Shown here: positions 8,916 through 17,581 of the stretch, piece after piece | Layout: every line of letters starts with the position of its first letter | Numbering within the stretch: position 1 is the first letter of the stretch | Source: Candidatus Avelusimicrobium gallinaceum | Lineage (GTDB): Bacteria > Elusimicrobiota > Elusimicrobia > Elusimicrobiales > Elusimicrobiaceae | Direction: 5' to 3' | Length of the DNA: 42,815 nt | Assembly (NCBI GenBank): GCA_944324965.1 | Contig: CALUYH010000001.1 | Coordinates: 1 to 42,815 of the forward strand | Program-made: the position numbers and the translations under genes | The notes under the pieces: generated by a model | Told to the model about the DNA's origin: nothing | The model's input: the letters and a program-made list of their open reading frames with translations, nothing else | Database searches by the model: none

Positions 8916-9879
8916 AAAAAATTCTCGTAACAGGCGGTGCCGGATATATTCGGTTCTCATGTGGTTTTAGGATTATTGGATAAAGGATATTCCGTAAGAA
9001 TTATAGATGACCTTTCTACTGGGATTAAAGGTAATATAGCATCAGAAGCAGAATTTATTGAAGGAAGCATTTTGTCGTCAAAAGACCTCCAATTGGCATT
9101 AAAAGGAATTGATGCAGTTATTCATTTGGCTGCAAAGAAATCAGTTTCGCAGTCAATGATATTCCCAGAACCCTATATGCAAACAAATGTGTTGGGTACA
9201 TTTAATCTATTGACCCAAATGAAACAAGAACAAATACCATACTTGATTTTTTCTTCTACTGCTGCTGTATATGGATTGCCAACACTTGATACTCCAATTT
9301 CAGAAGATATGCCTTTGAATCCTATAAATTTTTATGGAACAACAAAAAAAATAGCGGAGGAGTTATTTGCTGGATTTCACAATATATGTAATATAAAAAC
9401 AGTCTCACTCCGTTTTTTTAATGCTGTTGGTTATGATATTTCCGGTCGCATTCGATATCCAGAACGCAATGCTGAAAATGTATTTCCAATTCTGTTAGAT
9501 GTTGTTTTTGGAAAGAAAAAAATTTAACATTTTCGGTGTGGATTATCCAACCCCAGATGGCACTTGTGTACGAGATTATGTTCATGTTTCTGATTTAGCG
9601 GAGGCCCACATACAAGCCTTAACATATTTGTTCAATGGGGGAGATTCCAATATCTTTAATTTAGGAAGTCAAAGAGGCCTTTCTGTCTTTCAGTTACTTT
9701 CTGCCGCCGAAGCGGAGTTTGGATATAAGATTCCATGGGAGGCAGCTCCTAGAAGAAATGGAGATCCGGCTCTTGTAATGGCCAATAACCAAAAAGCAAA
9801 AAAAATCCTAGGGTGGGTGCCCAAATATAGTGACATTCACACTTGTTTGCATTCTATGAGAGAAATATATGAGTTGTAA
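8912..9879 (+). pseudogene. galE: GalE-like NAD-dependent sugar epimerase, frameshifted twice
   Basis: Translation in three frames gives one complete short-chain epimerase: MKKILVTGGAGYI, then (after an extra C at about 8951) GSHVVLGLLDKGYSV, SSTAAVYG and the catalytic YGTTK, and (after an extra A in the A7 run at 9516-9522) NIFGVDYPTPDGTCVRDYVHV. This is the normal UDP-glucose 4-epimerase order, about 320 residues. Both lesions are one-base insertions; the second is in a homopolymer, so phase variation or sequencing error are alternatives to decay. When intact it would interconvert UDP-Glc/UDP-Gal or the N-acetyl forms and supply the neighbouring transferases. The start overlaps the stop of the GT8-GT4 gene and the end overlaps the next start. 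Confidence 0.82.
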
Positions 9880-11953
9880 ATTTTCAATTATTATTCCTGT
9901 TTATAATGTAGCTGACTATTTGGACGAGTGCCTGAACAGTGTTTTAAATCAGAGTTTTAGGGATTTAGAACTTATATGCATAGATGACGGCTCTTCAGAT
10001 ACTTCTAGATTAATTTTGGATAAATATCAAAAGCAAGATAAGCGTGTTAATGTAATTGTTAATGAACAAAACATAGGCTTGGGAGCTACTCGAAATAAAG
10101 GCATAATGTGTGCCACCGGAGAGTATATATTATTTCTTGATGGCGATGATATTATGGCCAAAGATTTATGCCTGAAGATTTCTTCAGTTGTGAATAAATA
10201 TCCCAACATTGATATATGCACTTTTAATTTTAAACAATTACAAACATCAGGAAATCTTTCTGTGTGTTCTTGGTGCCCACAAGGAGATAGTCGCTTTGTA
10301 AGTATAAAAGACTTTGATTTTTTATACGCTACAGCCGTATGGGCAAGAGCATTTCGTCGTGAATTTATATTATCCTTACAACTTTTTAATACTGAGAAAG
10401 CTTCACCAGGTGAAGATATTGGATTTACTATCCCAGCGTTTATGAAGGCACATACCACTTATTTCCTTAATTATGATGGCGTATATTGGAGAGTACGTAA
10501 TGGTAGTAATTCAAGAGTGCTTCTGTCATTTCATAAATTAATAAAAAATGATATCAGGGTATTTCGTTATTTAAAAAGGGAATTACAACGACTAAATGTT
10601 TTCTCGGAAAATAAATTCTTGGTTTTGCAGTTAAGAATTTTAAGTTGGGAACTAGATAAAAGATCTAATGAGAGCATCTTTCATTATTTAAAATTATTAT
10701 ATTTGTATCGTAAATTAATAGGAACTAAGATTCTTTTTAATAATGACTTTAAAGAAATGCATGTTCTCCATTTGAGTAAATGGTATAAACGCTATTTTTT
10801 AAGGAATTTTTTAATAGTTGTTTTGTCGGAAATAAGACATAAAATAACAAAGATTATAAAAAGTACTTTTTCGACAACTAATATTCCTAATTATTGGCAA
10901 AAAAAGTTGAATAAGGCTAAACATTATGATAAGAACAAAACCTTTATTACCTATAAAAAAGCATATAAAAAGGGTTATACTGATGTTTATTTTAGTTGGC
11001 GAGGTATTGGAGATCAAATTTTATTATTAGGAGCAGCTACTGTTTATGCAAAAAAAACGGGGAAAAAACTACTTTTACTAGTAGATGAACCGGAAATTTT
11101 TGCTAACTGTCCATACTGCTTGGTTTTGCAAGATGTTTCTCCACATATAATATGGGAGTCTCTTTCTCCTAATACTTCTTCGTCGCTCCAGTTATCTAAA
11201 ATGAAATTTAATTTGCATTTTTTAAATTCGGCATATTATGATGCACAAGCAAAATTACATTTCCCCCTAGTTCCTATGCAAGCAACTTTATGTTCTCAGT
11301 TGGGGCTTACGGGGAAAATAGACTGTCAACCTAAGCTTTATTTATCAAAACAAGAGAAATTTAAATTTACGGGTAAAAAAAAATTGATTTGTGTGATGAG
11401 TGGAGGAAACGTTCCTTATAAAACTCTTCCGTTAAATACTATACAGGAAACCGTTTCTTTATTAAAAAAGGATTTTCATTTTATCCAAATAGGGGGTCCT
11501 TCTGACACGCCTATTGCAGGGGTGGAATATCAATGTGGACTTTCCATTCGTCAAAGTGCGGCTATATTAAAAGAAGCATATGCATTTATTGGTACAATCG
11601 GAGGATTAATGCATCTAGCTGAAGCGGTGAATTGTCCCGCTATTATTGCTTGGGGGGCTGAGCCAGAAATTTATGGTGGTTATAACAATCATGTTCATAT
11701 ATTTTCAACGACACCATGTGACCTTTGCCCTAAGGATATGTTAAATCCCTTGTTTGATTCTTGTCCAAAAGAATATAAATGTATACGGGGGGTAAAAGCA
11801 CAGGATTTGGTGACGGCAGTCTTAAGAAAAGAATTTTTGAAAATTAAAGACAAAAAAACCACATATATAATTACTCGAGCAAAAAAAACAAAGGGATTAG
11901 AATCATTATACCAATATCTAATGGCAGCTCCTGCCATTAGGAATCGATTCTAA
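9869..11953 (+). CDS. GT2-GT9 fusion glycosyltransferase
   Basis: 694 residues. The N-terminal GT2 domain shows FSIIIPVYNVADYLDEC, CIDDGSSDTS, NIGLGATRNKG and the metal-binding FLDGDDIM at about residue 91. A basic linker (about 300-365) joins it to a heptosyltransferase-like GT9 domain: FSWRGIGDQILLLGA, then VMSGGNVPYKTLPLN, QIGGPSD and the IGGLMHLAEAVNCPAI signature that corresponds to the nucleotide-sugar site of WaaC/WaaF enzymes. Both halves keep their motifs. A PCDLCPKD...CPKEYKC cluster near the end could bind zinc. The start lies within the last codons of the broken epimerase gene. Likely role: two steps of lipopolysaccharide core or O-chain assembly. Confidence 0.83.
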   Translation: MSCKFSIIIPVYNVADYLDECLNSVLNQSFRDLELICIDDGSSDTSRLILDKYQKQDKRVNVIVNEQNIGLGATRNKGIMCATGEYILFLDGDDIMAKDLCLKISSVVNKYPNIDICTFNFKQLQTSGNLSVCSWCPQGDSRFVSIKDFDFLYATAVWARAFRREFILSLQLFNTEKASPGEDIGFTIPAFMKAHTTYFLNYDGVYWRVRNGSNSRVLLSFHKLIKNDIRVFRYLKRELQRLNVFSENKFLVLQLRILSWELDKRSNESIFHYLKLLYLYRKLIGTKILFNNDFKEMHVLHLSKWYKRYFLRNFLIVVLSEIRHKITKIIKSTFSTTNIPNYWQKKLNKAKHYDKNKTFITYKKAYKKGYTDVYFSWRGIGDQILLLGAATVYAKKTGKKLLLLVDEPEIFANCPYCLVLQDVSPHIIWESLSPNTSSSLQLSKMKFNLHFLNSAYYDAQAKLHFPLVPMQATLCSQLGLTGKIDCQPKLYLSKQEKFKFTGKKKLICVMSGGNVPYKTLPLNTIQETVSLLKKDFHFIQIGGPSDTPIAGVEYQCGLSIRQSAAILKEAYAFIGTIGGLMHLAEAVNCPAIIAWGAEPEIYGGYNNHVHIFSTTPCDLCPKDMLNPLFDSCPKEYKCIRGVKAQDLVTAVLRKEFLKIKDKKTTYIITRAKKTKGLESLYQYLMAAPAIRNRF

Positions 11954-12001
11954 ATGCTGGCATGTAGAGCCAATTGTTACTTTCATAACAGGAGAAATTG
12001 C

Positions 12002-12871
12002 ATGAAAGGGATTATTTTAGCAGGCGGGGCAGGCACGCGGTTGTATCCGGCGTCTTTGCCCATTTCCAAAATTTTACTACCTATTTACGATAAACCAATG
12101 ATTTATTACCCGCTTTCAACCCTTATGATGGCGGGGGTACGGGATATTTTGATTATTACCACCCCCGAAGATATAGAAAACTTTAAAAAATTGCTGGGGG
12201 ACGGCTCCCAATGGGGTATTTCGTTATCTTATGTGCCGCAGTTGGTAAAAAAGGGTATTGCCGATGCGTTTATATTAGGGGAAGATTTTATCGGTGCGGA
12301 TAGGGTGGCCCTTATTTTAGGGGATAACATCTTTTATGGAAACGGGTTTGAGCAAATTTTACAAAGTGCTAAGCAAAATACTGCGGGAGCCACTGTGTTT
12401 GCATACGAGGTAAGAGACCCGGAACGCTTTGGCGTGGTATCTTTTGATAAAGCCGGAAATGCTGTATCTTTGGAAGAAAAACCTAAAACCCCAAAAAGCA
12501 ATTTTGCGGTTACTGGGCTATATTTTTACGATAACAAGGTTGTTTCTTATGCCAAACAATTAAAACCTTCCTCGCGCGGAGAGTTGGAAATTACAGACCT
12601 AAACAAAGTGTATTTAGTCCATAATACTTTGCACGTCGCGCGATTAGAGCGTGGATTTGCGTGGTTAGACACAGGAACGCACGAAAGCGTCTTGCAAGCG
12701 GCAAATTTTGTGCATAGTATGCAGTTAAACCCAGGGATAGAAATAGCGTGTTTGGAAGAAATCGCCTTAAAGAAAGGTTTTATTGCCAAAGCGGAGTTAG
12801 CACAAATTTTGTCCAAATATCCGTCTAATACATATTACCGATATGTAAGCCGTTTATTAAATAAGAACTAG
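12002..12871 (+). CDS. rfbA: Glucose-1-phosphate thymidylyltransferase (RmlA)
   Basis: A 289-residue nucleotidyltransferase making dTDP-glucose from dTTP and glucose-1-phosphate, the first step to dTDP-rhamnose and other dTDP-6-deoxysugars. Diagnostic parts: [61 protein letters not shown] and the [12 protein letters not shown] segment. AGGAGA at about 11990 sets the start at 12002; the frame extends upstream to 11954 but without family similarity. RmlB, C and D are not in the window, so the later steps must be elsewhere. It is less AT-rich than the preceding transferases, suggesting a separate origin within the cassette. Confidence 0.92.
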   Translation: MKGIILAGGAGTRLYPASLPISKILLPIYDKPMIYYPLSTLMMAGVRDILIITTPEDIENFKKLLGDGSQWGISLSYVPQLVKKGIADAFILGEDFIGADRVALILGDNIFYGNGFEQILQSAKQNTAGATVFAYEVRDPERFGVVSFDKAGNAVSLEEKPKTPKSNFAVTGLYFYDNKVVSYAKQLKPSSRGELEITDLNKVYLVHNTLHVARLERGFAWLDTGTHESVLQAANFVHSMQLNPGIEIACLEEIALKKGFIAKAELAQILSKYPSNTYYRYVSRLLNKN

Positions 12872-12887
12872 AACCAACTTGACTTAT

Positions 12888-12956
12888 CTCCCGATAGTAA
12901 GCGGTAATAGAGATGGGCAAAAGATAGCCCATTAAACTTAACTATCGGGAGTTTTT
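12888..12956 (+). promoter_or_regulatory. Structured leader that pairs the ribosome-binding site of the DUF2924 gene
   Basis: CTCCCGATAGT (12888-12898) pairs perfectly with ACTATCGGGAG (12941-12951); AAG/CTT (12899-12901/12937-12939) extends it past one bulged A. Inside is a hairpin ATGGGC/GCCCAT (12913-12918/12927-12932). The GGGAG at the 3' edge is the only ribosome-binding site for the ATG at 12957, separated by five T, so folding would hide it. The same stem plus T-run could also end transcripts from rfbA. No known riboswitch motif was recognised. Confidence 0.65.
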
Positions 12957-13400
12957 ATGAAGAAAAAAACTGTGACATTAAATGCTGGAAATAAATCAAG
13001 CGACAAGTCTCAACAGGTGGGGAACGGAGACAAAAAGGCGCAAGTAGCGATTACTGCTAAACCGACTGGGAATAACCTACAATCCTCCAAACCCATATCT
13101 GGCCCCACAGAATTGGCCAAACTGCGAGAAGTGGCCACACAGATTAATCCACTAGCCCAATTAATTTCTAAAAATAAGCAGCGGGCCGAAAAATACAACA
13201 ATAAGGATCAAAAACTGCGGGATATCCGTATCCCGCTGCCCGGCTCTATATTGGAGAAAAAGTACAAAGGGCATCTTGTTGTGGTCAAAGTGTTGGAACA
13301 CGGTTTTGAATACAATAATAAATATTTCAAAACCCTGTCCGCCGTGGCGTGTGCCATCACGGGACAACATTTAAGCGGGTATTATTTCTTCGGCTTATGA
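12957..13400 (+). CDS. DUF2924 domain protein
   Basis: 147 residues. The first 75 or so are Lys/Gln/Asn-rich and probably disordered. The C-terminal part is the DUF2924 fold: RIPLPGSILEKKYKGH, VLEHGFEYNNKYF, LSAVACAITG and the closing SGYYFFGL. DUF2924 proteins are commonly encoded directly before large serine recombinases, and here the stop overlaps the recombinase start as ATGA (13397-13400). Translation coupling and gene pairing suggest an accessory role, perhaps a directionality factor or DNA-binding partner, but the molecular function of the family is not established. Expression is likely controlled by the folded leader just upstream. Confidence 0.83.
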   Translation: MKKKTVTLNAGNKSSDKSQQVGNGDKKAQVAITAKPTGNNLQSSKPISGPTELAKLREVATQINPLAQLISKNKQRAEKYNNKDQKLRDIRIPLPGSILEKKYKGHLVVVKVLEHGFEYNNKYFKTLSAVACAITGQHLSGYYFFGL

Positions 13401-14830
13401 GTGACATTATAAAACCGATGAACTGTGCGGTTTATACCCGCAAATCTACCAGTGAGGGATTGGAACAGGATTTCAACTCGCTAGATGCCCAGCGTGAGGC
13501 TTGTATGGCATTTATTAAAAGCCAGCGTGGGGAAGGCTGGCAGGCGCTAGAAACCTCTTATGATGACGGTGGCTATACCGGGGCGAATACCGATCGCCCC
13601 GGTTTGCAGCGCTTGATAGAGGACATCAAACTGGGCAAGGTAAATTGCGTGGTCGTGTACAAGGTGGATAGATTATCACGCTCTTTGCTGGATTTCTCCC
13701 AGTTACTAGAATTTTTTGATAAGCGTGAGGTGTCGTTTGTATCTGTCACGCAGAATTTTAATACCAAAACCTCTATGGGACGGCTAACGCTTAATATCTT
13801 GTTATCGTTTGCTCAATTTGAGCGCGAAATTATTAGCGAACGCACGCGGGATAAAATGGCGGCCTCCCGTATGAAAGGAAAGTTTTTAGGTGGAGGAATT
13901 CCATTTGGGTACCAGTTAGATGAAAAAGCCCATAAGTTGGTACCACACCCAGAAACCGCCGAAGAAGTACGATTCATTTTTAATAGCGTACTGGAAGAAA
14001 AAAGTGTTGTTCCGGTACTTGCGCAACTAGAAAAGCGGGGAATTGTTCTTCGGGAGCGGAAATGCAAAAATGGGCGGGTTTTACCGGCACGCCCTATTTC
14101 GCGTGCGCAACTTTATCATATTATTCATAATCCGCTGTATATTGGGAAGGTCCTTTACAAAAAGAAAATTTATGATGGTGAACACGATGGAATTGTGTCC
14201 ATAGAAACCTTTGAGGCGGTGCAAGAACTGTTAAATAATGGACGAAAAATGTATGAGACGGTACGGAAAGCAACTCCTGGCATCTTGCGTGGTTTATTGT
14301 TTTGCGAAGCCTGTGGCAGCCCAATGGTTCCTATTTATGGGAAAAAGAAAAATACGAAACATTTTTATTACATTTGCCGGAAGTGCCGAGAAGAGGGCTA
14401 TAAGTCCTGTCCCACACGGACGGTACGACAACGAGAGTTCCATTTGGCGCTTATTGCAGAATTGGATAAAAATGGGGTTCTCAGCCGGGCCCTATTTGAG
14501 CAATTATCCGAATACGAGCAAGAAGAAACCCTTAAATCTATTATCTGCCGTATTGGGTACGAATATCAAGAAAGCAAAATTACGGTTGTTTTGCGCAATA
14601 GAACCGAATTTTCGTTCTGTGCTAATGTAAAACCGCACTCCGGCCCTTGGAAACGGTCCGAATTGGTGGCCCGAAAAGCGGACAAACAGCCCAAGGTGGA
14701 TAAAGCCTTGTACAAACAGACCTTGGCGCTACAAATCCGCGAATATATGCGCCTAAACGGCCTTAGCCAGGCCGCATGTGCGCGGGCTTTGGGGCTTACG
14801 GCGGCTCGGGTTAGCCAACTCTTAAAATAA
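13397..14830 (+). CDS. Large serine recombinase
   Basis: 477 residues, typical of large serine integrases that move phage or islands between attP and attB. Resolvase domain: YTRKSTSEGLEQDF with the nucleophile Ser at residue 17, YKVDRLSRS, and the helix SFAQFEREIISERTRDK. A recombinase domain follows (GGGIPFGYQ...), then a zinc ribbon with CEACGSPM and CRKC, and a short C-terminal helix-turn-helix (GLSQAACARALGLTAARVSQLL). All catalytic parts are present and the frame is intact, so it may be active. ATG 13397 is chosen for its ATGA overlap with the DUF2924 gene; an upstream start at 13349 would lie inside that gene. No coiled-coil motif is obvious in the zinc-ribbon region. Confidence 0.92.
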   Translation: MSDIIKPMNCAVYTRKSTSEGLEQDFNSLDAQREACMAFIKSQRGEGWQALETSYDDGGYTGANTDRPGLQRLIEDIKLGKVNCVVVYKVDRLSRSLLDFSQLLEFFDKREVSFVSVTQNFNTKTSMGRLTLNILLSFAQFEREIISERTRDKMAASRMKGKFLGGGIPFGYQLDEKAHKLVPHPETAEEVRFIFNSVLEEKSVVPVLAQLEKRGIVLRERKCKNGRVLPARPISRAQLYHIIHNPLYIGKVLYKKKIYDGEHDGIVSIETFEAVQELLNNGRKMYETVRKATPGILRGLLFCEACGSPMVPIYGKKKNTKHFYYICRKCREEGYKSCPTRTVRQREFHLALIAELDKNGVLSRALFEQLSEYEQEETLKSIICRIGYEYQESKITVVLRNRTEFSFCANVKPHSGPWKRSELVARKADKQPKVDKALYKQTLALQIREYMRLNGLSQAACARALGLTAARVSQLLK

Positions 14831-14858
14831 AATTAAGTTTTTAGTGTTAAATTTTGCA

Positions 14859-14929
14859 AAATAGATAGAAAGATAGCAAAAAAGTAGCTGAAAGGGCGAA
14901 AAGACGGGATAAGGAAAATCTATCTATTT
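14859..14929. repeat. 10-bp inverted repeat after the recombinase gene (possible attachment-site region)
   Basis: AAATAGATAG (14859-14868) and CTATCTATTT (14920-14929) are perfect inverted copies 51 bases apart in the 200-base gap between recombinase and tRNA-His. A further TAGATAG-like half (GATAG at 14872-14876) lies close to the left arm. Attachment sites of serine integrases sit beside their integrase gene, so this is the natural place for attR, but no crossover repeat could be confirmed without the left boundary. Confidence 0.35.
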
Positions 14930-14996
14930 GATATCGCAGGGGAATTAGGCCTTTTTTACCGACGACGAAAGAGGGGAAAGCCCTAAATTAGGCATT

Positions 14997-15024
14997 AAAA
15001 AATCCCATCCAAAGTTCGATGGGA
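14997..15024 (-). terminator. Intrinsic terminator of tRNA-His
   Basis: On the minus strand TCCCATC and GATGGGA form a 7-bp stem with an 8-base loop (15003-15024), followed by six T (14997-15002). It begins 7 bases after the tRNA 3' end. Confidence 0.85.
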
Positions 15025-15031
15025 GTAAATA

Positions 15032-15108
15032 TGGGGTGGATGACGAGATTTGAACCCGCGACCTCCGGTTCCACAGACCGGCGCTCTAACCAGCTGAGCT
15101 ACATCCAC
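15032..15108 (-). tRNA. tRNA-His (GTG)
   Basis: The minus strand gives a complete cloverleaf: acceptor GTGGATG/CATCCAC, D-arm with AGCTGGTTAGA, anticodon stem CCGGT/ACCGG around CTGTGGA (anticodon GTG), and T-arm with GGTTCAAAT. The extra G at position -1 (base 15109) opposite C73 is the His identity pair, and CCA is encoded. It is a single-gene transcript with its own promoter and terminator and marks the start of core-like DNA. Confidence 0.97.
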
Positions 15109-15124
15109 CATAAATCTATACCAT

Positions 15125-15130
15125 ATTATA
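15125..15130 (-). promoter_or_regulatory. -10 box of tRNA-His
   Basis: A perfect TATAAT on the minus strand lies 16 bases before the mature 5' end of the tRNA, leaving a leader of about 9 bases. The -35 region (about 15148-15154, TTTGCAG) is weak. Confidence 0.65.
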
Positions 15131-15246
15131 CCAATTTCCTTCCGTCCCTGCAAAAGGCACCCGTTCCGCACGGCAAACACAGCGGCCCCACCCGGGGCGT
15201 TTACCACGGCGCATTCCGGCTATCCTTTGCCGTTTGCGACCGGGGA

Positions 15247-17469
15247 TTAGCTTTGGGCCACATGCTTGGCCAGCTCGTCCGGTGTTTGAAGGGGCGCTTC
15301 GGCCGCGCCCGCTGCATACTGGAAACCCAGCTGCTTAATATGGGCTTGCTCTTCGGGCGTTTTCACATCGTCCGCCGCCAGGAAAATGTTTAATTGGCGG
15401 CAAATAGCCACCATGGCCTGTGCCATAGCGCGTTGTTTTTCATCTGCCTGCGGGGACCAGATGCCGGAGGCCACTTTAATGCCTTCCACCGGTAAATGCT
15501 GGAAGATATTGGCCAGCGTCACGCCTTTCCACGCGTAGCGCACCGTCAGGCCGAACCCGGCTTTGCGCAGTTCCTGCCCGGCGCGTTCCAGCTGGGGCAG
15601 AAAATCCGTTTGAGACGTTTCCGTCAGTTCCACCACCAGCCAGCGGGGTTCCACCCCGTACAAAGCTGCCTTTTGTTCCAAGCGTTGCACAAAATGCGCA
15701 TCGTAAAAAAGTTCGTTAGACAAATTGACTACCAGCGGAAGCAGCGGAGTGCCGGCTTTCTGCCAGCCTGCCAGGGTTTGGCAAGCTGACTCAAATAAAA
15801 AGCGGTCAAACTGAAAAATGAACCCGTTTTTGCGGAACACCGGCAGGAATTGCTCCATTTTCAGCGGTTCTTTGCGGTCGGGAATATGCCACTCGGCGCG
15901 TGCAATGGCGGCACTGGTTTTGCCGTCTGCCAAACCCACAATCGGTTCCAGCAAAAAGCGCATTTGACCCTTTTTAAACGCCTGTTGCATATGGCGTTCC
16001 ATGAAGTCTTCTTCTTCCAACGTTTTTTGCCAATCCGGGCGATAGAAAGACACGATTTCATCATACCGCCCTTTCACGCGGCTCTTGGCCACGGCGGCGC
16101 GGTTGTACATATCGCGCAGCGGCATGGTGCGGTTCTCCACGGGGTACACGCCAAAAGAAATCAGCAGTGTATAGGCTTGGCGGTTTTCGGTTTGGAAGCT
16201 GGTAATCTGCTCGCCAATCAATTCCAGGCGGTTTTTTAAAGCGCCTTCGTTTTCGTAAGCCAGGAGCAACGCAAAATAATCGCCGTAAATGCGGGTGAAC
16301 AGTTCGTTGCTCTGCAAATTATTTTTTAAAATACGGGCGATGTGTTTTAACAAAATGTTGCCCACATCGTAGCCGTGTTGCTCGTTAAAAATTTTAAATT
16401 TACTCACATCCATGGCTACCAAAGCGTAACGGGTGGAGGCGTTTTCTTTTAACAATTTTTCGGCTTCGGGGCGGGTGGCCTCCGCGTTGGGAAATCCGGT
16501 TACAGGGTCCACGTATGCATACGAGAACAGTTGTTCGCGGCTGCGTTTTTGCTGCAGGAAAATATACCCCCATACCAACAGCCCGGCCAGCGCTACGGCT
16601 AAACACAAAATCAATAGCAGCGTGATAAACGCATTTACCTGGGCCGACAAACGGGCCGTAGGCACAACGGACAGTAAGTACCAATCGTTAATGCGGGTAG
16701 GCTCGTAGCTGATGTGCAATTCGCCTTTTTCGGCGGATTTATATTGAATGTTGCCGCTTTTGCGTTGCTGGAAATCCGCTTGAATGGCGTGGGCCAGGTC
16801 GTGGGCGGGGTCGTCGGGGGAATTAAAAATGTTGTAAAACCCGCTGACGGCGTTTTTGTGGCGCGTACCGATGAGTTTATCCCCGTTTGCCTGCACAACG
16901 ATGGAGTATCCGTCGCCGCCAAAGCTGGGGATGTCCAGCACGTGGGCGTATTCCTCGGTGGAGCGGGTGGCAAACAGAACGCCGATGATTTCGCCCGCGT
17001 GGCGGACGGGAACGGCTTCTATAATAATGCGTTTCCCGTCGGAACCATCAATCACCAGGTTGGAAATGTTGGCCTGACCGGCGATAGCTTTTTGGAAATG
17101 TTTTTCCTTGGAAATATCCAGCAGCAAATCATCGCTTAACACGGCCATTCCGTCCGGATAGACGAACCCCATGCGTTTAAAATTATTCGCCTTTGTTTCG
17201 GCTTTCATCAGTTGGATGATGTCTTTTTCGGTCGGGTTTGGCAGGGCGCTGACGGCGGTGGCGATGCTTTTTAACAAGTTCAGGTCGTCCTGCACCTTGG
17301 CTTCAATCGTGTTTACACCCTGCTTGGCTACTTCGGACAAGTAGGTAGTCATATCCTTATGCAGCAGCGTGCTAAGCCGGTTTACGTACAGAAAAATGCC
17401 GGTGGAAAGGACGGCCGTGCAGATAAGCAGCAGGGCCGAAAATTGCCAAAAAGAGAACGATTTTTTCAC
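15247..17469 (-). CDS. Membrane sensor with degenerate GGDEF and EAL domains
   Basis: 740 residues with a GTG start preceded by AGAGGAA. Membrane helix about 9-28, a periplasmic Cache-type sensor (about 40-275, with the FVYPDG and VVQANGDKLIG strands), membrane helix about 279-303, a GGDEF-like domain (315-475) and an EAL-like domain (485-735). The GGDEF motif is IYGDYF at 394-399. In the EAL domain the EAL motif is replaced by IARAEW (522-527), the DDFG motif by VRYAWKG and the EGVE-type Glu by DDVKTPE; NLS (582-584) and VELTET (613-618) remain. It probably neither makes nor cuts c-di-GMP and may act as a ligand-sensing receptor or scaffold. Single gene on the minus strand. Confidence 0.88.
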   Translation of the reverse strand: MKKSFSFWQFSALLLICTAVLSTGIFLYVNRLSTLLHKDMTTYLSEVAKQGVNTIEAKVQDDLNLLKSIATAVSALPNPTEKDIIQLMKAETKANNFKRMGFVYPDGMAVLSDDLLLDISKEKHFQKAIAGQANISNLVIDGSDGKRIIIEAVPVRHAGEIIGVLFATRSTEEYAHVLDIPSFGGDGYSIVVQANGDKLIGTRHKNAVSGFYNIFNSPDDPAHDLAHAIQADFQQRKSGNIQYKSAEKGELHISYEPTRINDWYLLSVVPTARLSAQVNAFITLLLILCLAVALAGLLVWGYIFLQQKRSREQLFSYAYVDPVTGFPNAEATRPEAEKLLKENASTRYALVAMDVSKFKIFNEQHGYDVGNILLKHIARILKNNLQSNELFTRIYGDYFALLLAYENEGALKNRLELIGEQITSFQTENRQAYTLLISFGVYPVENRTMPLRDMYNRAAVAKSRVKGRYDEIVSFYRPDWQKTLEEEDFMERHMQQAFKKGQMRFLLEPIVGLADGKTSAAIARAEWHIPDRKEPLKMEQFLPVFRKNGFIFQFDRFLFESACQTLAGWQKAGTPLLPLVVNLSNELFYDAHFVQRLEQKAALYGVEPRWLVVELTETSQTDFLPQLERAGQELRKAGFGLTVRYAWKGVTLANIFQHLPVEGIKVASGIWSPQADEKQRAMAQAMVAICRQLNIFLAADDVKTPEEQAHIKQLGFQYAAGAAEAPLQTPDELAKHVAQS

Positions 17470-17581
17470 GTGAATTCCTCTTACTTACGCGTATTTAGGG
17501 CAAGGATAACCTTTTTTTGATAGTAGCATTTTTGGGGCTGGCATGAAAAAAGGGAAAACGGCCAAAACAAGGGTCAGGCGC

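Larger units (their letters stand above)
1..14990. mobile_element. Putative prophage remnant or mobile island with glycosyltransferase cargo (right part)
   Basis: Phage-type genes (methyltransferase, DUF5681, terminase) lie at the left and DUF2924 plus a large serine recombinase at the right, enclosing a glycan cassette. All island genes point right, and the block is clearly AT-richer than the DNA from 15,000 on, most strongly from 4,000 to 12,000. The left boundary is outside the window. The right boundary is inferred to lie between the recombinase stop (14830) and the tRNA-His terminator. No portal, capsid, tail or lysis gene is visible, so the element is defective, satellite-like, or has its structural genes to the left. 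The extent is an inference from content and composition; no att repeat could be demonstrated. Confidence 0.6.

Noticed and set aside
1..14990. Diversity-generating retroelement or retron in the island
   Set aside because: No reverse transcriptase is encoded anywhere in the window and no template/variable repeat pair was seen.
15032..15108. tRNA-His as the attachment site of the island
   Set aside because: The recombinase is of the large serine type, which usually does not use tRNA 3' ends, and no second copy of the tRNA 3' end is seen inside the island.
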